Below, in pieces: positions 34,293 to 43,034 of a stretch of DNA of 64,000 nucleotides. The notes beneath the pieces are model-generated. The model saw only the letters and a list, made by a program, of their open reading frames with translations. It was not told the DNA's origin and made no database searches. The stretch is from Hypericibacter sp049323455 (GTDB lineage Bacteria > Pseudomonadota > Alphaproteobacteria > Dongiales > Dongiaceae). Position 1 is the first letter of the stretch, and each line of letters opens with the position of its first letter. The stretch spans positions 1 through 64,000 of the forward strand of contig JBMONF010000028.1 in assembly GCA_049323455.1 (NCBI GenBank), given 5' to 3'. Position numbers and translations under genes: made by a program.

Positions 34293-35006
34293 CTACTTGC
34301 CGCCTTCAAGGTCGCGCTCGGCGGCCGCCAGGGCTTGCGGCTCGATCAGCAGACCCTGCCGTTCGTAACGGCGACGGCTCCGGCTGAACCTGACGACGAC
34401 GGCGTAGCGCGCGCTCTTCGCCTTGGCCCGCCGCGTCAGGAGCGCGTTTCCCGCCGAGAGGAACTCGAGATCGTCGAGGCCGGCGCAACGCAGGCAGGCG
34501 GGCCCTGGGCGCTCCATCACGAGGAGATCGCCGGTCCCGCCGCAACGATGGCAGACCCATTCTTTGTTCAGGGGCTGGACGACCACCAGTTCCGGCGCGC
34601 GGCTCGCCTTCTCGGCCAGGCGCTGACGCCTTCCTTCGGAGAGCGTGGGCGAAGCCCAATGCGTCCGGTAATGCTGCTCGATCCCGGGATCCCCCCGCTG
34701 GCTGAAGCGCAGCGTCTGTCGTCCAGGCGCGCGCGCTACATAGTCCGTCTCGCTGGCGATCAGCCCCTTCCCGGTCGCCCAGGATCGGAGCAGCTGCAGG
34801 GCCTCCGATATGCGCGATGGACTGACCTGCATGGCACTTTCGAGGCAGTCGATCCGGCCCGTCTGCCAGTGCTTCTCGGCACCCGGATAGAGCCACCCGA
34901 TCCCGACGAGCACGTCGATGGGCCTGACGTACTGCCGCGCCGCGAGCGAGGCCTCCGCTGCCTGCGCGACGCGGTCGGCGAGCGTGCCGCGATCCTTCCG
35001 GTTCAT
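34293..35006 (-). CDS. Uncharacterised zinc-ribbon protein (possibly DUF2293-related)
   Basis: A 237-residue protein. The N-terminal half is helical, with YVRPIDVLVGIGWLYPGAEK and a segment resembling a HTH (SPSRISEALQLLRSW). The middle has a CxxC...CxxC zinc ribbon (VCHRCGGTGDLLVMERPGPA, then CLRCAGLDDLEFL). The basic C-terminus contains TRRAKAKSARYAVVVRFSRS and RRRYERQGLLIEPQALAAA. I have seen that C-terminal pattern in uncharacterised bacterial proteins with DUF2293 domains, but I cannot verify it. The gene is convergent with hemB and lacks obvious partners. A nucleic-acid-binding role is plausible. Confidence 0.65.
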   Translation of the reverse strand: MNRKDRGTLADRVAQAAEASLAARQYVRPIDVLVGIGWLYPGAEKHWQTGRIDCLESAMQVSPSRISEALQLLRSWATGKGLIASETDYVARAPGRQTLRFSQRGDPGIEQHYRTHWASPTLSEGRRQRLAEKASRAPELVVVQPLNKEWVCHRCGGTGDLLVMERPGPACLRCAGLDDLEFLSAGNALLTRRAKAKSARYAVVVRFSRSRRRYERQGLLIEPQALAAAERDLEGGK

Positions 35007-35009
35007 GGC

Positions 35010-35279
35010 TCACATGATAGTATCGGTTTGGAAGAGCGCCCCCACCGGAGCGGGACGATGATCAATTTTATTTAATCGCGTTACACGGTCAACGGCCCGA
35101 GCCGACTCGTCCTCAGGCAGCCTCGTCCGCCTGGCGTTGAACACGTTGCGCAGCACAACCATCTGCGCCTTGAGCGCCCGCTGGCCCTCTGTGGTCCGAC
35201 CGGAGGCGCAGACGATCGCCGCAGGTATGTTCTTGGCCCTTGCGCGCAAGGCCCGGCCGGTATCGGTCAGGCGGATCTC
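35010..35279 (-). pseudogene. OhrR/MarR-family regulator, C-terminal remnant
   Basis: On the minus strand, codons from 35279 encode EIRLTDTGRALRARAKNIPA followed by AIVCASGRTTEGQRALKAQM and VVLRNVF. This is the end of the wing and the C-terminal helices of OhrR-type MarR regulators. Only about 130 bp separate it from the divergent OsmC-family gene, and that stretch encodes no DNA-binding domain in any frame, so the N-terminal two-thirds have been lost. OhrR normally represses an adjacent ohr/osmC gene. Confidence 0.7.
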
Positions 35280-35434
35280 ATCTGCTGCTCGCCGGCAACG
35301 TGCGGCTGACTGTCGTCTGACGGCGCCTCGAGGTCGTGCGGTAAGATCATCCGCGAGAACGGGCCGCTGCCTTCGCAGGATGCGTCGACAACGGCCTGCT
35401 CGCAGGCCTTATCTTGCGACAGAAGGAGGCAAGC

Positions 35435-35908
35435 ATGGCCTCGCGCCACCGTCACGATTTCGCGCTGCGCACGGTCTGGACTGGGGCGGCCAAGGGTCCG
35501 ACCAGCGGTCCCGACAGCTATTCGCGCGACTACGAGGTGCACAGCCAGGGCAAGCCCGCCATCGCCGCCTCCACCGGCCCGGCCTATGGCGGCGATCCGG
35601 CCAGGCCCAACCCCGAGGATCTGCTGCTGGGCGCGCTCTCGGGCTGCCACCTGCTGAGCTATCTGGCGCTGGCCGCGCGCGCCGGCGTCCTGGTGACGGC
35701 CTATGAGGACGACGCGACCTGCGTTCTCGACATGAAGGACGGGCGCGTGCGCATCGTCGAGGCGACGCTCCGCCCCACCGTCACCATCGCGGCCGGCGGC
35801 GATGTCGAGAAGGCCAAGAAGCTGCATGAGCGCGCGCACGAGATCTGCTTCATCTCCAATTCGGTCAATTTCCCTGTCGCGATCGAGCCGCGAATGGTGG
35901 TGCGGTAA
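35435..35908 (+). CDS. OsmC-family peroxidase-like protein
   Basis: A 157-residue OsmC/Ohr-fold protein with both cysteines in place: C71 in GALSGCHLLSYLA and C138 in HEICFISNSVNFP. These form the thiol pair that reduces organic hydroperoxides in Ohr/OsmC. The start follows GGAGG at 7 nt. It lies next to an ohrR remnant on the other strand, suggesting its regulator was lost and expression is now constitutive or taken over. It belongs to the general OsmC subgroup. Confidence 0.88.
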   Translation: MASRHRHDFALRTVWTGAAKGPTSGPDSYSRDYEVHSQGKPAIAASTGPAYGGDPARPNPEDLLLGALSGCHLLSYLALAARAGVLVTAYEDDATCVLDMKDGRVRIVEATLRPTVTIAAGGDVEKAKKLHERAHEICFISNSVNFPVAIEPRMVVR

Positions 35909-35936
35909 GGGCAGGCTGCCGCGCTTGGTCACCTGT

Positions 35937-36056
35937 CACCCTCGCGAAGGCGAGGGTCTATGGTCGAGCGCCCGGCTTGCAGAAGCTTGGGCCCCGCGGC
36001 CGGCTTCGCCGGCAAACTAAAGAGTAGCGGGCGAAGCCCGCGGGCGCCGGGGCGAC
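35937..36056. repeat. Composite intergenic palindromic repeat, copy D
   Basis: Begins CACCCTCGCGAAGGCGAGGG and carries the shared module GCCGGCTTCGCCGGC (35999-36013) plus GCGGGCGAAGCCCGC (36027-36041), ending in a GGGGCGACG tail. It sits between the convergent OsmC and hydrolase genes. Confidence 0.8.
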
Positions 36057-36086
36057 GGCCGAGATGAACCATTCCAGACGACAACC

Positions 36087-37088
36087 TCACCGCCCTCTTG
36101 GCAGCAGCTTCTCGAAGAAGGCCGCAATACAGCGGTCGTGCCACGGCGCCGCATGGCCCAGCGCATGGAAGCCGACATGGCCGCCGCCGCGCGGCAGCAG
36201 CGGCACGAGCTTGGGATTCTTCCGCCAGTCGAATTCGAGATAGGGCCTGGCCGGGATCCAGGGATCGTTGCGGGCGTGGATCACAAGCGTCGACACCGCA
36301 ATGCTCTCCAGATGTGGCAATGATGCGGTCCGAGCATAATAGTCTTCGGCGCCAGCGAAGCCGTTGCTGGGCGCCACGACGCGGTCGTCGAACTCGTAGA
36401 TGGTGCGGATGCCCGGAAGTGCTGCGCGCAGGGCCGCGGGAAGGTCGGCACTGGGGCGCCCGAAATCCGCCTTCACGCCCTCGAGCAGATAACGGTGATA
36501 GGCGGCGTTGCGCCGCTGCATGATCCGGAGCTGCGCCTCTTTGGGCAGGACCGGCGCCGAGACGCTGACGGCACCCAGGAACAGCGCGCGCCGGCCCTGC
36601 TCGCCCAGATATTTCAGCAGCAGATTGCCGCCGAGAGAGAAACCGACGGCCAAGAGCCCGCGGCCGGCGAGCCGCCCGTCGAGCTGCATCAGCGCCGCGT
36701 GAAGGTCCTCGGTCCGGCCGGCATGGTAGCTCTGCCGGCAGAGCGGCCCCGAGGGGCCGGCGCCGCGCAGATTGAAGCGCAATGTCGGATAGCCCCGCTC
36801 CAGCAGATGGCGCGCCGACCGGCGCAGATAGATGCTGTCCTGCCAGCCGGAGAGGCCGTGGATCAGGATCACGAGCGGGCGGCCCGTGTCCGCCGCCGGC
36901 CGGTTGAGCACCGCCACCAGCCGGTCGCCGTCAGCCAGCGGAAACTCGACGCGCTTCTCCGGGAAATCGTCGAGCCGGATGCGCGGGCGGCGCAGGAAGT
37001 TGCGCACCGTCTGAAGGTCGCCGCCGAGCCAGGGCGGCCGTGGCAGAAAGATCGGAAAGCGCAGAGCGATCGCGCCCGGAGCGATCAC
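36087..37088 (-). CDS. YheT/ABHD-type alpha/beta hydrolase
   Basis: A 333-residue alpha/beta hydrolase. Oxyanion segment LVILIHGLSGWQDSIYLR, RFNLRGAGPSG, nucleophile elbow VGFSLGGNLLLKYLGEQG (Ser), a later acid in HARNDPWIP and His in RGGGHVGFHALG. The FSLGGNLLLKYLG elbow marks the YheT/ABHD1-3 family of esterases or lipases. It starts at GTG 37088, overlapping (GTGA) the stop of the upstream hydrolase gene, so the two are translationally coupled. Confidence 0.88.
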   Translation of the reverse strand: MIAPGAIALRFPIFLPRPPWLGGDLQTVRNFLRRPRIRLDDFPEKRVEFPLADGDRLVAVLNRPAADTGRPLVILIHGLSGWQDSIYLRRSARHLLERGYPTLRFNLRGAGPSGPLCRQSYHAGRTEDLHAALMQLDGRLAGRGLLAVGFSLGGNLLLKYLGEQGRRALFLGAVSVSAPVLPKEAQLRIMQRRNAAYHRYLLEGVKADFGRPSADLPAALRAALPGIRTIYEFDDRVVAPSNGFAGAEDYYARTASLPHLESIAVSTLVIHARNDPWIPARPYLEFDWRKNPKLVPLLPRGGGHVGFHALGHAAPWHDRCIAAFFEKLLPRGR

Positions 37089-37969
37089 GTCGCAGCTCCG
37101 AGGAAGGTCTGCCCGAGGAAATCCTGAACCAGCGCGATCTCCGCGTCCGATCGCAGCGCCGGCGCGTGGCCCACGCCGGGCAACTCGACCAGGCGAGCTT
37201 GCGGACCGCGGCGTGTCATCTCTGCCGCCACCTCCGCGCTCAGCAGGTCGGATTCGGCGCCCCGGAGCACCAGTACCGGGCAGACGATCTGGTCCCACAG
37301 CGTCCAAAGATCGACGTCGCGGTCGGCGCTGGCTTGCGCGTTCTCGGCGATCTTGGGGTCGTGATGCAGCGCCAACCGCCCGTCCGGCAGACGGCGATGG
37401 CTGTGCAGGGCGATGTGCCGCCATTCCTCGTCCGGCATCGGCCCGAAGGGCGCATAGACCTGGCGCAAGTAGGCCTCGAGCGCGTCGAGCGTTGCGAAGG
37501 TCGGCCGCTGGCCGACATAGGTGGCGATGCGCTGCAGCGCGGCCTTGGCCAGAAAGGGGCCGACATCGTTGAGCACCAGGCGGCGGATCGGGCTGCCGGG
37601 CAGCGCCGCCAACATCATGCCGATGAGCCCGCCCATCGAGGTGCCGACCCAGTCGACCGCCTCGACATCGAGGCGCGCGATCAGTGCCGTCATATCGGCG
37701 CAATATTGCGGATAGCTGTAGGCCGCGGGCACCGCCAGCCAGTCGCTTTGGCCGCGCCCGGCCACGTCGGGACAGGCGACGCGCCAGCGGACGCTCAAAG
37801 CTGCCGCGAGCCGGTCGAAATCGCGGCCGTTGCGGGTCAAGCCGTGGACGCAGATCGCGGTGCGTGCGCTCCGCGGATCGCCCCAGTCGGTATAGTGCAT
37901 GGCGTGGAAGCCGTGCGGGCTCAGGCAAAGAACTCGGTTTGACCGCATGGACAGGCTCTCAGGCGTCAT
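37085..37969 (-). CDS. Alpha/beta fold hydrolase
   Basis: A 294-residue alpha/beta hydrolase (start at 37969; 37948 is a possible alternative). Oxyanion region ICVHGLTRNGRDFDRLAAAL, PDVAGRGQSDWL, nucleophile elbow DWVGTSMGGLIGMMLAALPG (Ser), acid near VLVLRGAESDLLS, and catalytic His in LPGVGHAPAL. It resembles broad-specificity esterases/lipases. Coupled by GTGA overlap to the YheT-like gene and divergent from an EamA transporter. Confidence 0.87.
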   Translation of the reverse strand: MTPESLSMRSNRVLCLSPHGFHAMHYTDWGDPRSARTAICVHGLTRNGRDFDRLAAALSVRWRVACPDVAGRGQSDWLAVPAAYSYPQYCADMTALIARLDVEAVDWVGTSMGGLIGMMLAALPGSPIRRLVLNDVGPFLAKAALQRIATYVGQRPTFATLDALEAYLRQVYAPFGPMPDEEWRHIALHSHRRLPDGRLALHHDPKIAENAQASADRDVDLWTLWDQIVCPVLVLRGAESDLLSAEVAAEMTRRGPQARLVELPGVGHAPALRSDAEIALVQDFLGQTFLGAAT

Positions 37970-38036
37970 GTTACCGATGATGGCGCGCGCTGGCGCGGCC
38001 GATTCCGTATCTTTCTCGACAGATCGCCCATCCCCA

Positions 38037-38981
38037 ATGGCTTCATCCCACCATAGCCCGACCGGGGCGGCACACCCAAGCGCCTCGGCCGCCAACGCCG
38101 AACGCGCGCAGCATTTGCGCGGGCTCCTGCTGTGCGCCTTCGCAGCCGTCATCTGGAGCACCGGCGGCGTCGTCGCCCGCACTCTCGAGAGCACCGGCTG
38201 GACGGTCATCTTCTGGCGTTCGCTCTTCGCCGTCCTGTTTCTGGTCGGGTTGCTGCTGGTGCGCGAGCGCGGCCGCTTCTTTGCCGTCTTTCGCGAGGCC
38301 GGGCTTGCCGGCGTCGGGATCGGGCTCTGCTTCGCCACCGCTTCCACCTGCTATGTCATCGGCCTGCAATACACCACCGTGGCGAAGCTGCTGTTCCTCC
38401 AGGGCATCGCCCCCTTCCTGGCCGCCGTTCTGGGCTGGCTCTTCATGCGCGAGCGGGTGGGCTTGCGCACCTGGGTGGCGATGGCGGCCGCGCTCGTCGG
38501 GGTCGGCATCATGGAGATCGAGGCCTTCAGCGGCGCCGTCAATCCGATCGGCGACATACTGGGCTTGGTGATCGCGGCCGCCTTTGCCGGCGCCACGGTC
38601 ATCATGCGCTCCAACCGCAAGGTGCGCATGACGCCTGCCGCCTGCCTCGCCGCTTTGTTCGCCGGCCTCGTCGCGGCGACGCAGGCGCCGAGCCTCGTCG
38701 TCTCCGCACAGGATTTTCCCTACCTGCTGTTCTTCGGCGCGGGCCAGCTCGGCCTCGGCATGGCGCTGTTCACGAGCGGCGGGCGCCATATCCCGGCGGC
38801 AACATCGGCGCTGATCTCGCTGCTCGAGCCGGCTCTGGGCCCGACCTGGGTCTGGCTGGTCTATGACGAGAACCCGGGCGGCTACGCCATCGCCGGGGGC
38901 GCCATCCTGCTCGGATCGCTGACCCTCTACAGCCTCTACGATCTGCAGGCGGGCCGGCGCATCGCGCCGCCGGCCGTCTGA
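38037..38981 (+). CDS. EamA/DMT-family transporter (first of a tandem pair)
   Basis: A 314-residue membrane protein with ten predicted helices in two EamA repeats (LLLCAFAAVIWSTGGVVART; STCYVIGLQYTTVAKLLFLQ; FGAGQLGLGMALFTSGGRHI). Start inferred at the Met about 25 residues before TM1. It is followed after 12 bp by a paralogous transporter gene in the same direction, so the pair is one operon and may have arisen by tandem duplication. Substrate unknown. Confidence 0.87.
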   Translation: MASSHHSPTGAAHPSASAANAERAQHLRGLLLCAFAAVIWSTGGVVARTLESTGWTVIFWRSLFAVLFLVGLLLVRERGRFFAVFREAGLAGVGIGLCFATASTCYVIGLQYTTVAKLLFLQGIAPFLAAVLGWLFMRERVGLRTWVAMAAALVGVGIMEIEAFSGAVNPIGDILGLVIAAAFAGATVIMRSNRKVRMTPAACLAALFAGLVAATQAPSLVVSAQDFPYLLFFGAGQLGLGMALFTSGGRHIPAATSALISLLEPALGPTWVWLVYDENPGGYAIAGGAILLGSLTLYSLYDLQAGRRIAPPAV

Positions 38982-38993
38982 CGTCGCCTCGCG

Positions 38994-39884
38994 ATGGCCG
39001 CCACCCTGCATATGCCGCATCTGGCCCGCGGCCGCGCCATGGTCGCGGGGGCGGCGTTGCTTTGGAGCATGGCCGGCATCCTGGCTCGGCTGGTCGAGGC
39101 GGACGCCTGGACCATCTCCTTCTGGCGCTCGCTCCTCGGCGGCCTTTTTCTTCTGGCCGTGGTCGCGCTCCGGGCCGGCGGCGACATCGCGGCTCCCTTC
39201 CGGGCGATGGGCCGGGTCGGCTGGTTCCTCGGCTGCTGGCTCGGCGTCGAAGCCGTGTTGTTCATCCTCGCCTTCGCCCACACCACGATCGCCAACGCCC
39301 TCATCATCGTCGCCGTCAACCCGCTGATTGCCGCCCTGCTCGGCTGGCTCGTCCTCAAGGAACGCATCGCGCTCCACACCGCGGCGGCGCTGGCCGTGAG
39401 CTTCATGGGGGTGACTTACATGGTCTGGGGTAGCATCGGCGGCGGCTCGGCCCTGGGCGATCTGCTGGCTCTCGGGGTGGCCCTGGGTTTCGCCGTGGTG
39501 ATCGTCACCATCCGGCGCAACGGCGATATCGACCTGCTGCCGGCGATGGCGGTCGCGGGCTTCGTCGGCGCGATCGTGGCGCTGCCCTTCGCCGCTCCCT
39601 TCTCGGTCTCGCTCGGCGATATCGGCTATCTGGCGCTGTTCGGTTTCGGCGAATTCGGCTTGAGCCTCGTGCTCTTCACCGCCGGGACGCGGCTGGTGCC
39701 GACGGTGGAGGTGGCGCTCCTGGGGCTGGTCGAGACGGCGCTGGCGCCGATCTGGGTCTGGCTGGCCGTCGGAGAGGAACCGGGCAAGCGCGCGCTTGTC
39801 GGCGGCGCCGTCGTGCTGGGCACCCTGCTGCTCTACACCGTCGCCGACTGGCGTCGCGCGCGCGTCGTCGCGCCGATGGCATAG
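38994..39884 (+). CDS. EamA/DMT-family transporter (second of a tandem pair)
   Basis: A 296-residue, ten-helix EamA transporter (AGAALLWSMAGILARLVEAD; ISFWRSLLGGLFLLAVVALR; FGEFGLSLVLFTAGTRLVPT). Similar in layout to its upstream neighbour, including the W(S/T).GG(I/V) start of TM1 and FG.G..GL...LF..G motif in the second repeat. The close spacing implies co-expression, perhaps as a heteromer or as two exporters with related substrates. Confidence 0.87.
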   Translation: MAATLHMPHLARGRAMVAGAALLWSMAGILARLVEADAWTISFWRSLLGGLFLLAVVALRAGGDIAAPFRAMGRVGWFLGCWLGVEAVLFILAFAHTTIANALIIVAVNPLIAALLGWLVLKERIALHTAAALAVSFMGVTYMVWGSIGGGSALGDLLALGVALGFAVVIVTIRRNGDIDLLPAMAVAGFVGAIVALPFAAPFSVSLGDIGYLALFGFGEFGLSLVLFTAGTRLVPTVEVALLGLVETALAPIWVWLAVGEEPGKRALVGGAVVLGTLLLYTVADWRRARVVAPMA

Positions 39885-40016
39885 GCGCTTCGGCCGGGAG
39901 GCCCGGACGAGGGACCTGGTCATGCAAGGGAGGCCGCACACAGATCGTCTTGGACCTGTCCCGGTAGGCCAACTTAACCGCCCCTTAAGCGACCTAACCT
40001 AATATGCCCTGCCGTC

Positions 40017-40379
40017 ATGGCTGTCGTTGACGAATATGGCCTGCCCGCGCCCCGCGCCTCGGACTCCTCCGGCAGCGGCTTGGTCGGCGCCCTCGCCTTT
40101 CTCTTTCTCGGAGCTTTCCTGACGGTCGGCGCCAGCACGCTGCCGAGCAGCGATGCCGGCGCTGGCGCTCCCCTCACCGTCGTGGTGTTCGGCGGCACGC
40201 CCGAGGATGCGCTGGCGGTGGTCGCCGCGGCGGACGGCCTTGTCCTGGCAAATGCGCCGATGCTGGGCGGGGTCGTCGCCATTTCGGACGAGCCGCATTT
40301 CGCCGGCCGCCTCTACCGGGCCGGGGCCAGCCTCGTGCTGCGTGCCGGCGGCCGCTTCGGCTGCGGCGGCCAGCGCTGA
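40017..40379 (+). CDS. Hypothetical protein with N-terminal membrane anchor
   Basis: A 120-residue protein. One hydrophobic helix (GLVGALAFLFLGAFLTVGAS, residues about 20-40) is followed by an alpha/beta-looking soluble domain (LTVVVFGGTPEDALAVVAAA, LYRAGASLVLRAG). I recognise no family. It ends 17 bp before the convergent decarboxylase stop. AT-rich sequence with TAATAT directly upstream suggests its own promoter and a very short leader. Confidence 0.6.
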   Translation: MAVVDEYGLPAPRASDSSGSGLVGALAFLFLGAFLTVGASTLPSSDAGAGAPLTVVVFGGTPEDALAVVAAADGLVLANAPMLGGVVAISDEPHFAGRLYRAGASLVLRAGGRFGCGGQR

Positions 40380-40396
40380 TCTGTAGCGGAAGGTCG

Positions 40397-41548
40397 CTAT
40401 TTCCGCCGGCCCAAGGGCTCGTCGGCGGTGCAGACCAACGTATCCGGATAGAAGCCGTTGAAGCGCGTGGTGTTGGCGAAGCTGTAGGCGCCGAGCCGGT
40501 CGATCTCGATCCAGTCGCCTTCGCGCACGTCGGCCGGCAGATCGAAGGTCCCCGGCAGCACGTCGACCGAATCGCAGGTCGGCCCCATCAAGGTGAAGGA
40601 CCTGACCTCGCTCGACGGCGTGCCGTTGAGCCGCACCAGCTCCGCCGGCAGCCGCAGCCCCGCCGTCACCATCTCGCTGAACGAGCCGTAAATGCCGTCG
40701 TTGACGTAGAGGCGATCGCCCTTGCGGAGCTGCACCTGCACGACGATCGACATGGCCTCGGCCACGAGCGCCCTGCCCGGCTCGCACATCAGCACGCAAT
40801 CGCGCCTGAGCTTGAGGTCCTTCACGCCCTTTTCGATCTCGGCCATGAAGGCTTCGAGCGGCGGCATGTTGGTGCCGAGATACTCGGCCGGGAAGCCGCC
40901 GCCGACGTCGAGATACTGGATCGGCGCGCCGGCCATCTCCAGGACGTCGCCGCAGATCTTGAGCGCCACCGAGTAGGCTTCCGGCACCAGGCACTGCGAG
41001 CCGACATGGAAGGCGAGCCCGACCTGGCAACCGCGGGCGCGCGCCTCCTTGAGCAGCGCCGCCGCCTCGAGCGGCTCCGCCCCGAACTTCGCCGCGAGAT
41101 GATAGAGAATACCCTCCACCGGCGGCGTCTTGAGCCGCACCATGATGGTGACGCCCTCTCCGCCCTCCGCCTGGTCGAGCACCTTGTTGAGTTCGTCCAT
41201 GTGATCGACCGTGAAGGTGTCGACGCCATAGATACGGGTGGCGGCCTGGATCGCAGCGCGGCTCTTCACCGGATGCATGAAATAAGCGCCGGCATCGGGG
41301 TAGTTCTCGCGCACCTGCGCGATCTCCGGCAGCGAGGCGGTGTCGAAATGCCGGATGCCCGCGTCGTAGAGCACGCGCAGCACGGCCGGGTGCGGATTGC
41401 ATTTGACGGCGTAGAGCACGCGGCCCGGAAAGAGATCCAGGAACCGCGCAGCCGCCCTCTTCAGCACATGCGGGCGCAGGCAATAGACGGGATAGCTCGG
41501 CGTCAGGGCCGTGACCATCGCCCGGACATTGTCGAACTGCCTTTCCAT
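40397..41548 (-). CDS. Type III PLP-dependent ornithine/lysine decarboxylase
   Basis: A 383-residue alanine-racemase-fold decarboxylase. PLP Lys in LYAVKCNPHP (K49), FDTASLPEIA, GLAFHVGSQC, YLDVGGGFPAEY, the CEPGRALVAEA motif, and the C-terminal active-site MGPTCDSVDVL (about C325). It forms putrescine (or cadaverine) from ornithine (or lysine). Start with GGAGG seven bases upstream. The same window encodes an N-carbamoylputrescine amidase, a second putrescine source. Ornithine versus lysine preference cannot be settled by eye. Confidence 0.92.
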   Translation of the reverse strand: MERQFDNVRAMVTALTPSYPVYCLRPHVLKRAAARFLDLFPGRVLYAVKCNPHPAVLRVLYDAGIRHFDTASLPEIAQVRENYPDAGAYFMHPVKSRAAIQAATRIYGVDTFTVDHMDELNKVLDQAEGGEGVTIMVRLKTPPVEGILYHLAAKFGAEPLEAAALLKEARARGCQVGLAFHVGSQCLVPEAYSVALKICGDVLEMAGAPIQYLDVGGGFPAEYLGTNMPPLEAFMAEIEKGVKDLKLRRDCVLMCEPGRALVAEAMSIVVQVQLRKGDRLYVNDGIYGSFSEMVTAGLRLPAELVRLNGTPSSEVRSFTLMGPTCDSVDVLPGTFDLPADVREGDWIEIDRLGAYSFANTTRFNGFYPDTLVCTADEPLGRRK

Positions 41549-41801
41549 GCCCTTGCCTCCCATGCCTGCCCTTTCGACCGGAGCGGCCCCCCCGGCGAAA
41601 GGCCCGCCTTCTAGCGCAAAGGCGGCGGTTCTGCCACCCCCGCCCCGAAGGAACCGGTAAGGGCCCGGCCGACAAGGATAAATCGGGGGTCTTCCGGGCA
41701 CGGATCCGGCCGGCCGAGATTGCCAGCCGCCTCGGGCCTCGGCTATGAAACGCGGGACCTCTCGCGTTCGCCGTTCGCACCGCCCTTGGGAGTTCGCGCT
41801 C

Positions 41802-42962
41802 ATGCCCGTCGCCGGCCCGCTCTCCGGCATTCTCATCCTCGATCTCACGCGCGTGCTGGCGGGGCCCTACTGCACCATGATCCTGGCCGACCTGGGCGCG
41901 CGCGTGATCAAGGTCGAGACGCCCGGTGTCGGCGACGATTCCCGCGGCTATGGCCCTTTCTTCGGCAACCGGTCTGGCTATTTCGCCGCCATGAACCGCG
42001 GCAAGGAGAGCATCGCGCTCGATCTCAAGGCCGAGAGCGACCGCGCGATCCTGGATCGGCTGCTCGCGCGCGCCGACGTGCTGGCGGAGAACTTCCGACC
42101 CGGCACGATGGAGCGGCTCGGTCTCGGCTGGGACGCGCTCCACGCGCGCTTTCCCCGGCTCATCTACGCCGCCACCTCGGGGTTCGGCCACAGCGGCCCC
42201 TATGCCGGGCGCCCGGCTTACGACATGGTGGCGCAGGCCATGGGCGGGATCATGAGCGTCACCGGCCACCCCGGCGGCCCGCCCACGCGGGTCGGCTCCT
42301 CGATCGGCGACCTCGCCGCCGGGCTCTTCACCGTGGTCGGCATCGAGGCGGCCCTGCTTCATCGCGCACGCAGCGGCGAAGGAATGAAGCTCGACATCGC
42401 CATGCTCGACAGCCAGATCGCGATCCTCGAGAACGCGGTTACCCGCTATTGCGTCACCGGCCGCTCGCCGGGACCGCACGGCGCGCGCCATCCCTCGATC
42501 GCGCCCTTCGCCGCCTTCGCGACCGCCGACCGTCCCATCGTCGTGGCAGCAGGCACCGATGCCCTGTTCGTCAAACTGGCCGAGGTCATGGGACGGCCGG
42601 ATTGGCCGCAAGACCCGCGTTTCGCCACCAATGCCGCGCGCGCCGACCATGTCGAGGCGCTGCAGGCGGAGATGGAAGCGGTGCTGACGCGCGCGACCGC
42701 GCAGCATTGGCTCGCCCTGTTCGAGCGCGCCGGCATTCCGTCGGGACCCATCAACGACATGGCGGCGCTCTTCGCCGACCCGCATGTGACGGCCCGCCAC
42801 ATGCTCGTCGATGTCGAGGATCCCGACTATCGGGGGCTCAAGGTCGCGGGCAACCCGATCAAGATGTCGGCCTTCGCCGATCCGGCCAAGCGCGGGGCGG
42901 TGCCCAAGCTGGACGGCGACCGCGCCCGCATCCTGGCCGATCTCGAAGCCGGGCGCCTCTAA
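41802..42962 (+). CDS. Family III CoA-transferase (CaiB/BaiF type)
   Basis: A 386-residue enzyme transferring CoA between acids. N-terminal GPLSGILILDLTRVLAGPYC, LADLGARVIKVETPGVGDDS, NRGKESIALDLK and ENFRPGTMERLGLG; catalytic Asp probably in MKLDIAMLDSQIA. C-terminal GIPSGPINDMAALFADPHV. Start at 41802 (GGGAG upstream); the in-frame codon at 41745 would add an Arg-rich leader. Neighbours give no clear substrate. Confidence 0.88.
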   Translation: MPVAGPLSGILILDLTRVLAGPYCTMILADLGARVIKVETPGVGDDSRGYGPFFGNRSGYFAAMNRGKESIALDLKAESDRAILDRLLARADVLAENFRPGTMERLGLGWDALHARFPRLIYAATSGFGHSGPYAGRPAYDMVAQAMGGIMSVTGHPGGPPTRVGSSIGDLAAGLFTVVGIEAALLHRARSGEGMKLDIAMLDSQIAILENAVTRYCVTGRSPGPHGARHPSIAPFAAFATADRPIVVAAGTDALFVKLAEVMGRPDWPQDPRFATNAARADHVEALQAEMEAVLTRATAQHWLALFERAGIPSGPINDMAALFADPHVTARHMLVDVEDPDYRGLKVAGNPIKMSAFADPAKRGAVPKLDGDRARILADLEAGRL

Positions 42963-42996
42963 GAGGCTGGCTCAATATGAACCGTGATCTTTCCAA

Positions 42997-43034
42997 TGAG
43001 TTATTCGTCACCCTCTGAGTTATTCGTCACCCTC
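42997..43034. repeat. Perfect 19-bp tandem duplication
   Basis: TGAGTTATTCGTCACCCTC occurs at 42997-43015 and again at 43016-43034 without mismatch. The second copy runs into repeat copy E, whose outer arm begins CACCCTCGCG. It may record slippage or an insertion event at the edge of the repeat. Confidence 0.9.

Noticed and set aside
41549..41801. Possible speF-type RNA element upstream of the type III decarboxylase
   Set aside because: speF motifs occur before such genes in alphaproteobacteria, but I could not match a conserved pattern here by eye. A covariance-model search would decide.
39999..42800. A 933-codon open frame on the minus strand
   Set aside because: It overlaps the decarboxylase gene (in another frame) and is antisense to the CoA-transferase gene. 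It has no family motifs; long antisense frames are expected at this GC content.
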